Notes under the pieces: generated by a model | Databases searched by the model: none | What the model saw: only the letters and a program-made list of their open reading frames with translations | What the model was told of the DNA's origin: nothing | Made by a program: the position numbers and the translations under genes | Origin: Kineosporia sp. A_224 | Lineage (GTDB): Bacteria > Actinomycetota > Actinomycetes > Actinomycetales > Kineosporiaceae | NCBI RefSeq assembly: GCF_002198655.1 | Contig: NZ_MWLN01000191.1 | Location: 130,988 to 194,987, forward strand | DNA: 64,000 nucleotides | Direction of reading: 5' to 3' | Part shown: piece after piece, positions 24,364 to 33,378 of the stretch | How the letters are laid out: each line of letters starts with the position of its first letter | Numbering within the stretch: the stretch's first letter is position 1

Positions 24364-25413
24364 ATGTCCCACTCCGACAGCCACCCCGCGCAGTCCACCT
24401 CCGACCGGCCCGCGCCCGTCGCCCGCCCCGCCACGTCGATGCGGGCCGTCGTCCGCGACGCCTACGGCTCCCCGGACGTGCTCACCGTGCGCGAGATCTC
24501 CGTGCCCGCGGCCGGCGAGGGCGAGGTCCTCGTCCGGGTCCACGCGGCCGGCATCGACCGCGGCGCGATCCACATCCTCACCGGACGCCCGTACCTGATG
24601 CGACTGGCCGGGTACGGCGTCCGACGTCCCAAGGAGGCGGGCCTGGGCAGCGAGCTGTCCGGAGTGGTCGAGGCCGTCGGCCCGGGCGTGACCGGCCTCA
24701 GCCCCGGCGACGAGGTCTTCGGCGTCGGCCGGTCCACGTTCGCCCAGTACGCGGTCGCAGACGCGGCCGCCCTTGCCCGCAAGCCTGCTCGCGCCTCCCA
24801 CGTCGAGGCCGGCGCCGTCCCGACGTCCGGGACCACCGCCCTGCAGGCCGTCCGGGACCACGGCCGCGTGCAGGCCGGGCAGAGCGTGCTCGTCATCGGC
24901 GCCTCCGGCGGTGTCGGGTCGTTCGCCGTCCAGATCGCCCGCGCCCTCGGCGGCTCGGTCACCGGCGTCGCGAGCACCGCCAAGCTCGACTTCGTCCGCT
25001 CCCTCGGCGCCGAGCACGTCATCGACTACACCGCGGGCGACCTGACCACCCACGGCGTCCGCTACGACCTCGTCCTCGACATCGCCGGCAACCGCCCGCT
25101 CAAGACCCTCCGCAGTCTGCTCGCCCCGCAAGGGACGCTCGTGTTCGTCGGCGGTGAGGGCGGCGATGAGATCACCGGCGGTCTCGGTCGTCAGGTCCGG
25201 CCGACGCTCATCTCGCGCTTCAGCAGCCAGACCTTCGCGACCTTCTGGGTCGCCCGGCCGAACACCGCCGACCTCGAGACGCTCGCGCAGCTGGTCGAGA
25301 ACGGCCAGGTCAGGTCCGCCGTACACCGGACCGGCGCCCTGAGCGACGTCGCGGACGCGCTCCGAGCGTTGGAGCACGGCCGGGTGTCCGGGAAGATCGT
25401 GGTCACGCCATGA
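24364..25413 (+). CDS. MDR-family NAD(P)-dependent alcohol dehydrogenase/quinone reductase
   Basis: A 349-residue medium-chain dehydrogenase/reductase of the quinone-oxidoreductase-like group. It has the GroES-like half (about 25-155), the segment VPTSGTTALQAV (156-167) and the nucleotide-binding motif VLVIGASGGVGSFAVQIAR (about 175-193). The cysteine-rich structural zinc loop of alcohol dehydrogenases is absent, which favours a zinc-free NADPH:quinone or enone reductase. A GAGGAG ribosome binding site precedes the ATG at 24364. Its stop overlaps the ATG of the next flavoprotein gene by 4 bp, so the two are translationally coupled. Confidence 0.85.
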   Translation: MSHSDSHPAQSTSDRPAPVARPATSMRAVVRDAYGSPDVLTVREISVPAAGEGEVLVRVHAAGIDRGAIHILTGRPYLMRLAGYGVRRPKEAGLGSELSGVVEAVGPGVTGLSPGDEVFGVGRSTFAQYAVADAAALARKPARASHVEAGAVPTSGTTALQAVRDHGRVQAGQSVLVIGASGGVGSFAVQIARALGGSVTGVASTAKLDFVRSLGAEHVIDYTAGDLTTHGVRYDLVLDIAGNRPLKTLRSLLAPQGTLVFVGGEGGDEITGGLGRQVRPTLISRFSSQTFATFWVARPNTADLETLAQLVENGQVRSAVHRTGALSDVADALRALEHGRVSGKIVVTP

Positions 25414-26429
25414 GCCGCGACAGGACGTCTGCAGACGGGCACGACAGCGGACCGGTGCACGATCTCCTGGACGTGGTCGTCGTCGGTGGCGGGGCTGCGG
25501 GCCTGTCCGCAGCGCTCGTCCTGGCCCGCGCGCGGCGGCGCGTCGCCGTCGTGGACGCAGGGCAGCCGCGCAACGCCCCGGCCGCCCACATGCACGGGTT
25601 CCTCGGCTCCGACGGCCTCCCGCCCTCCGACCTGCTCGCCCGGGGACGCCGAGAGGTCACCGGATACGGCGGGCACCTCGTCCACGGCCGCGCCACCGAC
25701 CTCCGCCGGGCCCCCGCCGACGGCACGGACGCCGTCGCGGTGTTCGCCGTGGCCCTGGCCGACCGCACCGCCCTGCACGCCCGACGCGTCCTGGTGACCA
25801 CCGGACTCCGCGACGACCTCCCGGACATCCCCGGGGTCCGCGGACGCTGGGGACGCGACCTGCTCCACTGCCCCTACTGCCACGGCTACGAGGTCCGTGA
25901 CCGACCCGTCGGGGTTCTCGGCGGCACCACCGACGCCCTCACCCACGCCCACGTCGTGCGTCAGTGGTCCGACGACGTCGTCTACTTCACCAACGGCCAG
26001 ACACTCACCGCCGACCAGCGCCAGCAGCTCGTCGCCCGCGCCGTCGGCATCGTCGACGACCCCGTCACCCGACTCGTCGTCGACGACGACCGCCTCACCG
26101 GCGTCGAGCTCGCCACCGGACAGGTCGTCCCCCGCACCGCGGTGTTCGTCCGCCCCCGGCTCGTCCCCCACGACGAGCTCCTGACCGGGCTCGGCTGCGC
26201 CACCCAGCCGGGCGGCTGGGTCGCCACCGACGCCACCGGCCGCACCAGCATCCCCGGCGTCTGGGCCGCAGGCAACGCCGTCAACCCCCGAGCCCAGGTC
26301 ATCACTGCCGCCGGCGAGGGATCGGAAGCCGCGATCGCCATCAACAACGACCTCGTCGACGAGGACACCACCGAGGCCGTCACCAGCTTCCGGCTCGGGC
26401 TCCAGGTCCCCACCCACGTCGCCCTCTGA
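25410..26429 (+). CDS. Thioredoxin-reductase-like FAD oxidoreductase
   Basis: A 339-residue flavoprotein of the thioredoxin-reductase type. FAD-binding GGGAAGLSAALVLARAR (26-42), the redox pair CPYC (Cys154, Cys157) in LLHCPYCHGYEVRD, a weak second nucleotide site GVLGGTTDAL and the late WAAGNAVNPRAQV are visible. The active-site pair is CPYC rather than the CATC of true thioredoxin reductase, and the second Rossmann motif is degenerate. It may therefore oxidise another dithiol or use FAD without NADPH. It is coupled with the preceding MDR gene by a 4-bp overlap and is followed after 71 bp by an exporter. Confidence 0.8.
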   Translation: MSRDRTSADGHDSGPVHDLLDVVVVGGGAAGLSAALVLARARRRVAVVDAGQPRNAPAAHMHGFLGSDGLPPSDLLARGRREVTGYGGHLVHGRATDLRRAPADGTDAVAVFAVALADRTALHARRVLVTTGLRDDLPDIPGVRGRWGRDLLHCPYCHGYEVRDRPVGVLGGTTDALTHAHVVRQWSDDVVYFTNGQTLTADQRQQLVARAVGIVDDPVTRLVVDDDRLTGVELATGQVVPRTAVFVRPRLVPHDELLTGLGCATQPGGWVATDATGRTSIPGVWAAGNAVNPRAQVITAAGEGSEAAIAINNDLVDEDTTEAVTSFRLGLQVPTHVAL

Positions 26430-26500
26430 CCCACCGGCGACGCGCTCTTCCCCGCCAGGGGTATCCAGCACGACACATCGGTGTCAGATTGCGTGGAGTC

Positions 26501-27802
26501 ATGAACCCGAACACCGAGCTGCCGGTCCGCGCACGCTCTCGACGCCCGCTGTTCCCGCGAGTCCTTCGCGAGGAGCCGCAGTACCGACTGCTCTTCTCCG
26601 GCCAGGTGCTCTCCATCCTCGGCGACCGGGTGATGATGGTCGTGCTGCCGTTCGCCGTCCTGGCCGTCGGCGGTGACGTCGGCGACGTGGCGATCGTGTC
26701 GGCCGCCCAGTTCCTTCCCTTCGCGCTGCTCTCGCTGCCGGCCGGGGTGTGGGCCGACCGGTTCGACCGCAAGAAGATCCTCGTCGCCTCCGACGTGACC
26801 CGCTTCGTCTGCCAGCTCGTCGCCGGCAGCCTTCTCCTCAGCGGCAACGCCCACGTCGTCCACCTCGCCCTGCTGGCAGCCGTGTACGGCGCCGCCGACG
26901 CCTTCTTCGCACCCGCCTTCACCGGGCTGCTGCCGGCCACGGTGTCCCCGGGCAACCTGCAGCCCGCCAACGCCCTGCGCGGTCTCAGCTTCTCCACCGG
27001 TTCGATCCTCGGCCCGGTACTGGCGGGGTTCCTGGTGACGGTCGTCGGACCTGGTGGCGCGTTCCTCTTCGACGCCGGGACGTTCGCGGTGTCGATCGCC
27101 TGCCTCATCCCCCTCCGCCCCCGGATCGTCGGCGACACGGTGCGCGAGGAGGACCTCGCAGCGACGTCGCCTCGCTTCACGTCCAGCCTGAAGGAAGGAT
27201 GGTCAGAAGTACGGGGCCGCCCGTGGGTCATCTCCTTCCTCGGCGGCATGGCCGCCTACCACGTGGTCGTCCTCCCCGCGATCTTCGTGCTCGGGCCTGT
27301 GCTCGCCGCGGAGGAGCTGAACGGCGCGAGGTCGTGGGCGCTGATCACCGCCGGGTTCGGGGTCGGCTGCGTGCTGGGAGACCTCCTCCTGCTGCGCTGG
27401 CGCCCGAGGTTCGCGCTGCGGGTCGCGAGCCTGATGCTCGTCGGCGCCTCCTGCCAGGCCGCGTTCATCGGCAGCGGTCTCGGCGAGTGGGGCATCGCCG
27501 GGCTCGAGCTTCTCGCCGGCGTCTGCGTCACGGGCACCTTCACGCTCTGGGCAACCTCGCTCCAGGAACACGTCCCGGACCGCGCCCTGTCCCGGGTCTC
27601 CAGCTACGACTACCTCACCAGTGCCGGCGCGATCCCGCTCGGGAACATGCTCATCGGCTTCGTCACCGTGTCGATCGGCCTGCACCACGCCCTGCTCGCC
27701 ATGACGGTCGTCGGCGTGACCGCCGCCCTGGCGGTCGCCTGCGTGCCGGCAGTCCGGCACCTGCCCCGCCCGGCGACGCACCTGGAAGCCGGTTCTGCGT
27801 GA
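26501..27802 (+). CDS. MFS transporter (EntS/MFS_3-like exporter)
   Basis: A 433-residue 12-helix transporter. Near the start are QYRLLFSGQVLSILGDRVMM and PAGVWADRFDRKKIL, the motif A of the enterobactin-exporter-like (MFS_3) group, which exports siderophores and macrolides. Later conserved parts are GAADAFFAPAFTGLLPATV and SPGNLQPANALRGL. A GGAG ribosome binding site supports the ATG at 26501. It follows the HD, MDR and flavoprotein genes on the plus strand, so this group may form a detoxification unit under the adjacent LAL regulator, which is inference. Confidence 0.87.
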   Translation: MNPNTELPVRARSRRPLFPRVLREEPQYRLLFSGQVLSILGDRVMMVVLPFAVLAVGGDVGDVAIVSAAQFLPFALLSLPAGVWADRFDRKKILVASDVTRFVCQLVAGSLLLSGNAHVVHLALLAAVYGAADAFFAPAFTGLLPATVSPGNLQPANALRGLSFSTGSILGPVLAGFLVTVVGPGGAFLFDAGTFAVSIACLIPLRPRIVGDTVREEDLAATSPRFTSSLKEGWSEVRGRPWVISFLGGMAAYHVVVLPAIFVLGPVLAAEELNGARSWALITAGFGVGCVLGDLLLLRWRPRFALRVASLMLVGASCQAAFIGSGLGEWGIAGLELLAGVCVTGTFTLWATSLQEHVPDRALSRVSSYDYLTSAGAIPLGNMLIGFVTVSIGLHHALLAMTVVGVTAALAVACVPAVRHLPRPATHLEAGSA

Positions 27803-27964
27803 CGCACTCGCCGCAGCTCACAGAGCGTGCAGCATGCCGGTGCGCGTCTCGTCGAGCACCCGTGATCAGCCATCCGCCTCGTGATCAGCGCGGTGGCGGC
27901 TCCGAGCAGCAGCCACCTTCGCTCCAGCAGCGCGCGTTCTCGCTCATGTCAGACTGCCGACGTG

Positions 27965-28870
27965 ATGCGCATCCCCTCCGAGGTCGACACTTTCCTGAGG
28001 CGGGTGTCGGCCCTTCGCAACCCGGCCCTGGGGATTGAGCCCCTCACCCCCGACGAGGCGCTTCGCGCGACAGCCGACTTGTGGAGGATCTCGGCGGTGT
28101 CGCGTGGCGACCTCCTGCCCGAGGAGATGGGCTTCATCGTCCTTACCGCCGGGCATGACCCGTACGGCTTCGGCACGCGCGGGGCCGCGGCGGGAAGGGT
28201 GATCTGGTACCCGCACGACGCGACCGCCGAAGTCGCCTTCCCGTCGCTGGACGCCTTCGCCAGCGCCCTCCGCACGGCGCTCGCGACCGACACCGCCATC
28301 TGGGATCTCCCGCGGGAGACCGCCACCGACGGGCCGGCAGGTGACCTGCTCCACCCGGCGTCGTCGAGCGCGAGCGAAGGCCTGTCAACCCCGACAGCGC
28401 AGGCGTTCGTGGATGCCCTGGCCGAGGCGCCCCTGCTCGCCTGTGTGGGTGAGCCGTTGCCCGGCGACTGGGATGCCGTCGCCGTCACGTCTTGGAAGGA
28501 TGCACTGCACGGCACGCGCAACCGCCACAAGACGAATCAGCACCTGGAGGCGCGCAACGCGTTCACCACGTCCTTGAGCAGGCACCACCCCCAGGACTAC
28601 GGGACATGGAACGAGCTCGTTCGCCGGTGGAGACCCGTGATCCAGAGCATCGTCATCCCGATCTGCGAGACGGTGGTCGAACAGGAACGTCTCCGCCGCT
28701 CGCCCGTGGACGACCTCTCATGGGACCTGCTGGGGGCGTGTCTCGAGTACGAGTACGCGCCCGTCCAGCGGCCGGCGTTCTATCACCGGCTTGCGGGCTT
28801 CTACCTGGCGGGCCACTTTCCGTGCGGATACGAGGGCTGGTACCCCCACGGCCGCCACGAGATCTTCTGA
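27965..28870 (+). CDS. Hypothetical protein
   Basis: I do not recognise this 301-residue soluble protein. It begins MRIPSEVDTFLRRVSALRNP, and an early part (about 60-110) with GFIVLTAGHDPYGFGTRG and VIWYPHDATAEVAFPSLDAF resembles the mixed strand/helix start of SMI1/KNR4 (SUKH)-like immunity proteins, but only weakly. The second half is helix-rich and conserved-looking: WKDALHGTRNRHKTNQHLEA, FYHRLAGFYLAGHFPCGYEG. No signal peptide or transmembrane helix is visible. The ATG at 27965 and a GTG at 27962 are both possible starts, and no strong ribosome binding site is present. It stands alone. Confidence 0.55.
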   Translation: MRIPSEVDTFLRRVSALRNPALGIEPLTPDEALRATADLWRISAVSRGDLLPEEMGFIVLTAGHDPYGFGTRGAAAGRVIWYPHDATAEVAFPSLDAFASALRTALATDTAIWDLPRETATDGPAGDLLHPASSSASEGLSTPTAQAFVDALAEAPLLACVGEPLPGDWDAVAVTSWKDALHGTRNRHKTNQHLEARNAFTTSLSRHHPQDYGTWNELVRRWRPVIQSIVIPICETVVEQERLRRSPVDDLSWDLLGACLEYEYAPVQRPAFYHRLAGFYLAGHFPCGYEGWYPHGRHEIF

Positions 28871-28933
28871 ACCGATGCGGTGGCACCATGGTTCATCCAA
28901 GCGTGAACGGCATCGAGCGGTGCGAGGTGGGCG

Positions 28934-29560
28934 ATGAGGTCCGAGGGACGTCGAGCACCCGACGTCACCGTCCGCGTCCTGGACCCGAAGGTGTCCGCCG
29001 ACACGGTCAACGGCTACCTCGACACCCTCGCCGACGTCGTCCCGGCCATCACCGACTTCTTCAATCCCGCGACGACGACCCGGATCCGCCTCGTCGTCGA
29101 TCCTGGCTACACCGACGGCCCCGCAGCCACCGGTGGCGGCGTCATCACCGTGAGCGCGGCCTATGCCCGCTCCCACCCACGCGACCTCGACGTCGTCACC
29201 CACGAGGTCACCCACCTCATCCAAGGCTATTCCCCTGGTACGTATGCCGATTGGTGGCACTGGGTCGAGGGCGTCGCCGACTACGCCCGGTACCGGTTCG
29301 GCAGGGACAACGCCGCGGCCGGATGGTCGATCACCCACTACGAACGCGGCAGCGCCCTCACCGACGGGTACCGGGCCACCGCCCGGTTCCTGGCCTGGGC
29401 CGTCGCCGTCGGCGGCGACGGCATCGTTCAGGACCTCGACACGACTCTGCGCAACGGCACGTACACCGACAAGTTCTGGGCAGCGCGAACCGGCGACGAC
29501 ATCGCGGCGCTGTGGTCCCGGTACGTCCGCGCGTCCGTCAAGGGATGGAGACCCGTGTGA
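28934..29560 (+). CDS. Basic secretory protein (BSP) family metallopeptidase
   Basis: A 208-residue zinc-peptidase-like protein of the BSP family. Zinc ligands appear as H-E-x-x-H in VTHEVTHLIQGY (His90, Glu91, His94) and a third acidic position in WVEGVADYARYR (Glu112). The Trp-rich DWWHWVEGVADY block is the family hallmark. Plant members are secreted pathogenesis-related proteins, and bacterial members normally carry a signal peptide. Here the start is charged (MRSEGRRAPD) with no hydrophobic core, so it may be cytoplasmic or use an unusual export route. The ATG at 28934 has GAGGTG upstream. It converges with the secreted protein at 29785. Confidence 0.75.
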   Translation: MRSEGRRAPDVTVRVLDPKVSADTVNGYLDTLADVVPAITDFFNPATTTRIRLVVDPGYTDGPAATGGGVITVSAAYARSHPRDLDVVTHEVTHLIQGYSPGTYADWWHWVEGVADYARYRFGRDNAAAGWSITHYERGSALTDGYRATARFLAWAVAVGGDGIVQDLDTTLRNGTYTDKFWAARTGDDIAALWSRYVRASVKGWRPV

Positions 29561-29784
29561 TGACGACGCGGCATCACGGCCGGGCCGGACGCGGTGCGGC
29601 CGGCGGACGGGCGTTCTGACTCATCGAAGCCTCGATCACGACCCACCGGATGCGGTACTACCCCCGGATGGGCGACATCGAGGTCATCGCGTGCCCTTGC
29701 ACCGACGTCCCGGTCCTGCGGATCACGGACCGGCAACCTCGGGTCTTCCGACCGCGTGGCTGCGGACCGTCGCTCCTCGCCCGG

Positions 29785-30339
29785 TCACGTCGCGTGCCCC
29801 TCGGTGCTGACGCACAGCACCCTGGGGTTCCAGTCCTTGTTCGCCCCGGTCGGGTTCGTTCTCCACGCCCACGCGTGCAGCTCGTAGAAGGCGGGCAGTC
29901 CGTAGCGGTTCGGCGTCGTGACGGTGGCGAAGGACTGCCCGAAGAGCCGTGGCGGTGCACTGTGCCCGGCGTCCCATGCCTCCTTGAAGACCACGTACTC
30001 GGCGCCCAGCAGCTCGAGCCGGCCGTCGGGGCGGACGTCGTACATCAGCGCCTCGGGTCGGGTGGCGTCGATCGCTCCGTCGCCAACCAGCGCCTGGTTG
30101 ACGAAGTGCGTGCCCATCGCCCCGGCCAACGGCTCGTGCACGCAGCCGAAGAACTGCACGTAGCCGGCGGCGACGGCGCGGTCGACGTCCCGGTACTCCC
30201 GGGTGGCCTGCCGGACCTGGCCGAGCGGGTCGGAGCCCCCGACGGCTGCGACGCCGGGGACCAGGCCACCGGTCAAGGCGGCGGTGGTCGCGAGGACTGC
30301 TGTGACACCGGTGAACGTGATCGTGCGGCGGGCGGGCAT
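29785..30339 (-). CDS. Secreted hypothetical protein
   Basis: A 184-residue protein with a Sec signal peptide: basic MPARR, a hydrophobic core of about 20 residues (GVTAVLATTAALTGGLVP) and an AVAAV-like cleavage region near residue 33. The mature domain contains YRDVDRAVAAGYVQFFGCVH, EPLAGAMGTHFVN and FYELHAWAWRTNPTG, a pattern shared by uncharacterised actinobacterial exported proteins. I cannot assign a function. Two cysteines (in FGCVH and RVLCVS) could form a disulfide. It ends 3 bp before the DUF4242 gene on the same strand and is probably co-transcribed with it. Confidence 0.7.
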   Translation of the reverse strand: MPARRTITFTGVTAVLATTAALTGGLVPGVAAVGGSDPLGQVRQATREYRDVDRAVAAGYVQFFGCVHEPLAGAMGTHFVNQALVGDGAIDATRPEALMYDVRPDGRLELLGAEYVVFKEAWDAGHSAPPRLFGQSFATVTTPNRYGLPAFYELHAWAWRTNPTGANKDWNPRVLCVSTEGHAT

Positions 30340-30342
30340 CCG

Positions 30343-30594
30343 TCAGACCCCTTCCTGCACCTGGTAGATCGCGTCGGCGACCAGACCGTGCGCCTCGCGG
30401 TGCACCAGGTTCGCGGCCTCGGCGTCCGGTGCCTCGACCAGGCAGAAGACCTGACCGCCGGACTCGTCGACCCAGTAGCGCAGGTACCGCACGTCGTGGC
30501 CCGCCTGGGCGGCCAGATCGGCCTGGTGGGCCTTGGCGACATCGTCCATCGTCACCCCGTCGCCGAGGTGATGGACGTCCATGAACAGAGGCAT
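30343..30594 (-). CDS. DUF4242 protein (SCO4226-like, possible nickel-binding)
   Basis: An 83-residue ferredoxin-like fold protein of the DUF4242 family. MPLFMDVHHLGDGVTMDDV, DVRYLRYWVDESGGQVFCLV and NLVHREAHGLVADAIYQVQEG follow the family pattern. Streptomyces SCO4226 of this family binds nickel, and the histidines at the start and in the REAHG segment are candidate ligands here. The ATG at 30594 has a strong GGAAGGAGAA ribosome binding site; a longer frame upstream runs through it without similarity. The LAL regulator ends 162 bp upstream, so it could control this small gene pair. Confidence 0.78.
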   Translation of the reverse strand: MPLFMDVHHLGDGVTMDDVAKAHQADLAAQAGHDVRYLRYWVDESGGQVFCLVEAPDAEAANLVHREAHGLVADAIYQVQEGV

Positions 30595-30756
30595 CCCGTT
30601 CTCCTTCCGCGTGGCGCCGCGGCGCGGACGCACCGCTGGTCGCACGCCTCCGGTCTACCGACGGCCGGGACGGCGCCACATCGGTGAGGACTACCCATCC
30701 CCAACCCCCGCGGTACCTACCGAGGGTCGCGACGGGCTCTGCGGGGCCGCGACAGT

Positions 30757-33378
30757 TCAGGGCTGACGGGGTTCTGCGCGCGAGGCGGCCTCGCGACGGG
30801 ACCGCACGCCGAGCTTGCGCAGGACGGCGGCGACGTGGTGCTCGACGGTCCGGCGCGACAGGACGAGGCGCTCGGCGATGGCGGCGTCCGGCAGCCCTTC
30901 GGCCAGGAGAGCGAGGACCTGAGACTCGCGGGCGCTCAGCCCGTCGGGATGCCGGCGGTCGCGGGCCCGCGGGGTGCGGGGCGCGGACCAGCCGCTGGCC
31001 CGCAGCAGCGCCCGGGTCCGGGCGGCCGCACCGGTCGCCGCCAACGAGTCGAAGCGCTCGACCGCCTCGGTCATCGGTGCGCGTTCACCGCTGCGTGCCA
31101 GGGCCAGGGCGTGCTCGTGGGGACATCCGAGCTCCTGCCACAGCTGCGCGGCCTCGACCCAGCGACCGGCCACCTCGAGGGCGTACGGCGGAGCGAGCGG
31201 TGCGTCGTCGCCGGCCGAGGGGTCCCCCAGCCAGGTGGCGACGGATCCCCGGTTCCACGGGCAGTCGGCCGCTGTCGCCTTCGGCCAGGTCTCCGCAGCG
31301 AACCTCCGCGCCCTCTCGGTCTCACCGGACAACCAGGCGATCTCGCAGCGGGCGGCGGTGACAGGCCCGAGACGCTGGATCTCCCCGATCCCCTCGGCCA
31401 GCCGGACCACCCGGTCCATCGGATGCCGCCACCCGTCGTCACCGGTCCGGGCCAGGGCCAGCGCCTGGACGACCAGCGGCTCGACCTGGCTGGTCGGTGC
31501 AGACTCGATGCGCTGCAGCACCTTCTCGGCGCCGACCCGGGCCGCGGTCGTCTGCCCGCGGTTGAGCATGAGCTGGGCCTGCAGGCCTTGGAGGTACAGC
31601 GTCCAGGCATCCAGGTCGCGATCGATGCAGTACTGCAGCCCTGCCTCCAACCGCGCCGCGGCGTCGGCGTGCCGGCGCTGCGCCACGGCACAGGACACCA
31701 AGTTGCAGTAGGCGCGCGCGGCATGCTCGTGCAGGTCAGCCGCCCGGGCCTGCTCCAGACTGGCGGTGAGCATCCCGATCCCCGCGTCGAAGTCGCCGGA
31801 GACAACCTCGGCCGTACCGAGGTTGTTCAACGCGTGCACCCGGACCTCGACCCGTTTCCGCCCGTCCGGCACGGGATCCAGCGCCGCCAGGGCACGTCGT
31901 CCCCAGAGCCTGGTGCCGTGCACGTCCGACGACAGCATCCGAAGCTGTGCGACGTTGCTGTACGCCATGGCGAGCTCGACGGTGCCCGACCCCTGGAGCG
32001 CCTGCACGGCAAGGTCCGCCTCCCGTTCGGACACGGCATTGCGTCCGGCGAACCAGTGGAGGCGGGACAGGCAACGATGGGCGTCGCCGACCCTGACCGT
32101 GTCACCGGACGCCGCCCAGATCTCCAGAGCCTCCTGGACCGCGTCCAGCGCATCCTCGACCTGGTCGGTGAGGTAGCACTCGTAACCCAGCACCCACAGC
32201 AGGTCCGCCCGGCGCCCGTCCGCCGGGCCATGGGCGAATCGCAGAGCGCGGCGGTACTGATGGACCGCTTCGCGATGCGCACCCAGGTCGGCTGCTCGCG
32301 CGGCCGCCGCAGGAGCATGGTCCACGACGGCTGCGGCGTCGCCTGCCGCCTCGGCGTGGTGCGCGACGCGCGCGTGGTCGACCGCGCCGTCTGCCGTGCG
32401 CGCCAGCAGGGCGGCGAGGATCCGCCGGTGGATCGCGACCCGCCGGAACGCCGGCATCGGCTCGGCGACCGCCAACCGGGCCAGCTCGTGCCGGAACGCC
32501 ACCTCACCGGCCGCCGCGGTGAGAAGTCCGCGCTGCAAGGGCTCGTCGAGCACCTCCAGGTCGTCGTCCAGAACCTGCTCCAGCAGATCCATGTCCGCGC
32601 GCGCCCCGCACAGGGCCACGACGTCCAGCGCGGCGCACGCCGGCGCGGTCAGCCTGGACACCCGGGCCAGGACTGCGTCCCGGACCGTCGGCGGGACTGC
32701 ACCGGTGCCGGCCGAGAGCACCTCGGTGACGAAGAACGGGTTTCCCCCGCTCACCCGGTACAGGCGCTCGACGTCCGCCGGTGCGACGTCCGGGTGGGCG
32801 AGGGCGTACTCGCGGGCCAGGTGCTCGACCGCCGAGCGCGACAGCCCCGGAAGATCCAGCCGGCGGGCACCCGGCGCGGTCGCGGCGTCGCCCAGCACCA
32901 CCCGCAGCGGGTGCCCTGTGACGACGTCCTCCGGGCGGTACGTGACCAGCACCAGCGCCCGGCACGTGTGGACGCGGCGGGCGAGATGGCGAACCAGGTC
33001 GAGCGTCGCCTCGTCGGCCCAGTGCGCGTCCTCCACCACGAGGAGGAACGGCTCGCGGAGACCGGGCTCTCTCAGCGCCGTGACCAGTCGGGCGAAGACC
33101 TCGTGCCCGGTCGCCTCCGGAGGCCACACCTGTGCGGGCAGCCGCGGCAGCATCTCGACGAGCGGGCCCAGCGGCGCCGGTGTCGACGACCCGTCACAAC
33201 CACCGACGGCGACCCGGGCCACCTCTGCCACCCGCTGCACGAGGCGCCCCACGAACGCGGTCTTGCCGACCCCCGCCTCCCCGGCGACGAAGACGATCCG
33301 GCCATGACCGTCCGCGGCCTCGGCGAAGTAGCCATCCACCGCCGCGGCCTGCTGGTCCCGTTCGAGGAGCCGCACCAT
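30757..33378 (-). CDS. LAL-type LuxR-family transcriptional regulator (second)
   Basis: An 873-residue large ATP-binding regulator. Walker A is GEAGVGKT (33-40) and Walker B is LLVVEDAHWADE (about 113-124). A long TPR-like helical region (about 340-790) is followed by a short linker rich in Arg and Pro. The C-terminal LuxR helix-turn-helix has LSARESQVLALLAEGLPDAA and SRRTVEHHVAAVLRKLGVRS. It is only distantly similar to the other LAL of the window. Downstream on the same strand are the DUF4242 and secreted-protein genes, its likely targets. The 362 bp upstream hold a gene remnant. Confidence 0.88.
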   Translation of the reverse strand: MVRLLERDQQAAAVDGYFAEAADGHGRIVFVAGEAGVGKTAFVGRLVQRVAEVARVAVGGCDGSSTPAPLGPLVEMLPRLPAQVWPPEATGHEVFARLVTALREPGLREPFLLVVEDAHWADEATLDLVRHLARRVHTCRALVLVTYRPEDVVTGHPLRVVLGDAATAPGARRLDLPGLSRSAVEHLAREYALAHPDVAPADVERLYRVSGGNPFFVTEVLSAGTGAVPPTVRDAVLARVSRLTAPACAALDVVALCGARADMDLLEQVLDDDLEVLDEPLQRGLLTAAAGEVAFRHELARLAVAEPMPAFRRVAIHRRILAALLARTADGAVDHARVAHHAEAAGDAAAVVDHAPAAAARAADLGAHREAVHQYRRALRFAHGPADGRRADLLWVLGYECYLTDQVEDALDAVQEALEIWAASGDTVRVGDAHRCLSRLHWFAGRNAVSEREADLAVQALQGSGTVELAMAYSNVAQLRMLSSDVHGTRLWGRRALAALDPVPDGRKRVEVRVHALNNLGTAEVVSGDFDAGIGMLTASLEQARAADLHEHAARAYCNLVSCAVAQRRHADAAARLEAGLQYCIDRDLDAWTLYLQGLQAQLMLNRGQTTAARVGAEKVLQRIESAPTSQVEPLVVQALALARTGDDGWRHPMDRVVRLAEGIGEIQRLGPVTAARCEIAWLSGETERARRFAAETWPKATAADCPWNRGSVATWLGDPSAGDDAPLAPPYALEVAGRWVEAAQLWQELGCPHEHALALARSGERAPMTEAVERFDSLAATGAAARTRALLRASGWSAPRTPRARDRRHPDGLSARESQVLALLAEGLPDAAIAERLVLSRRTVEHHVAAVLRKLGVRSRREAASRAEPRQP

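Noticed and set aside
16690-33378. Antibiotic biosynthetic cluster, suggested by two LAL regulators and several exporters
   Set aside because: No polyketide synthase, NRPS, terpene cyclase or lanthionine enzyme is present; exporters, hydrolases and oxidoreductases alone are not enough.
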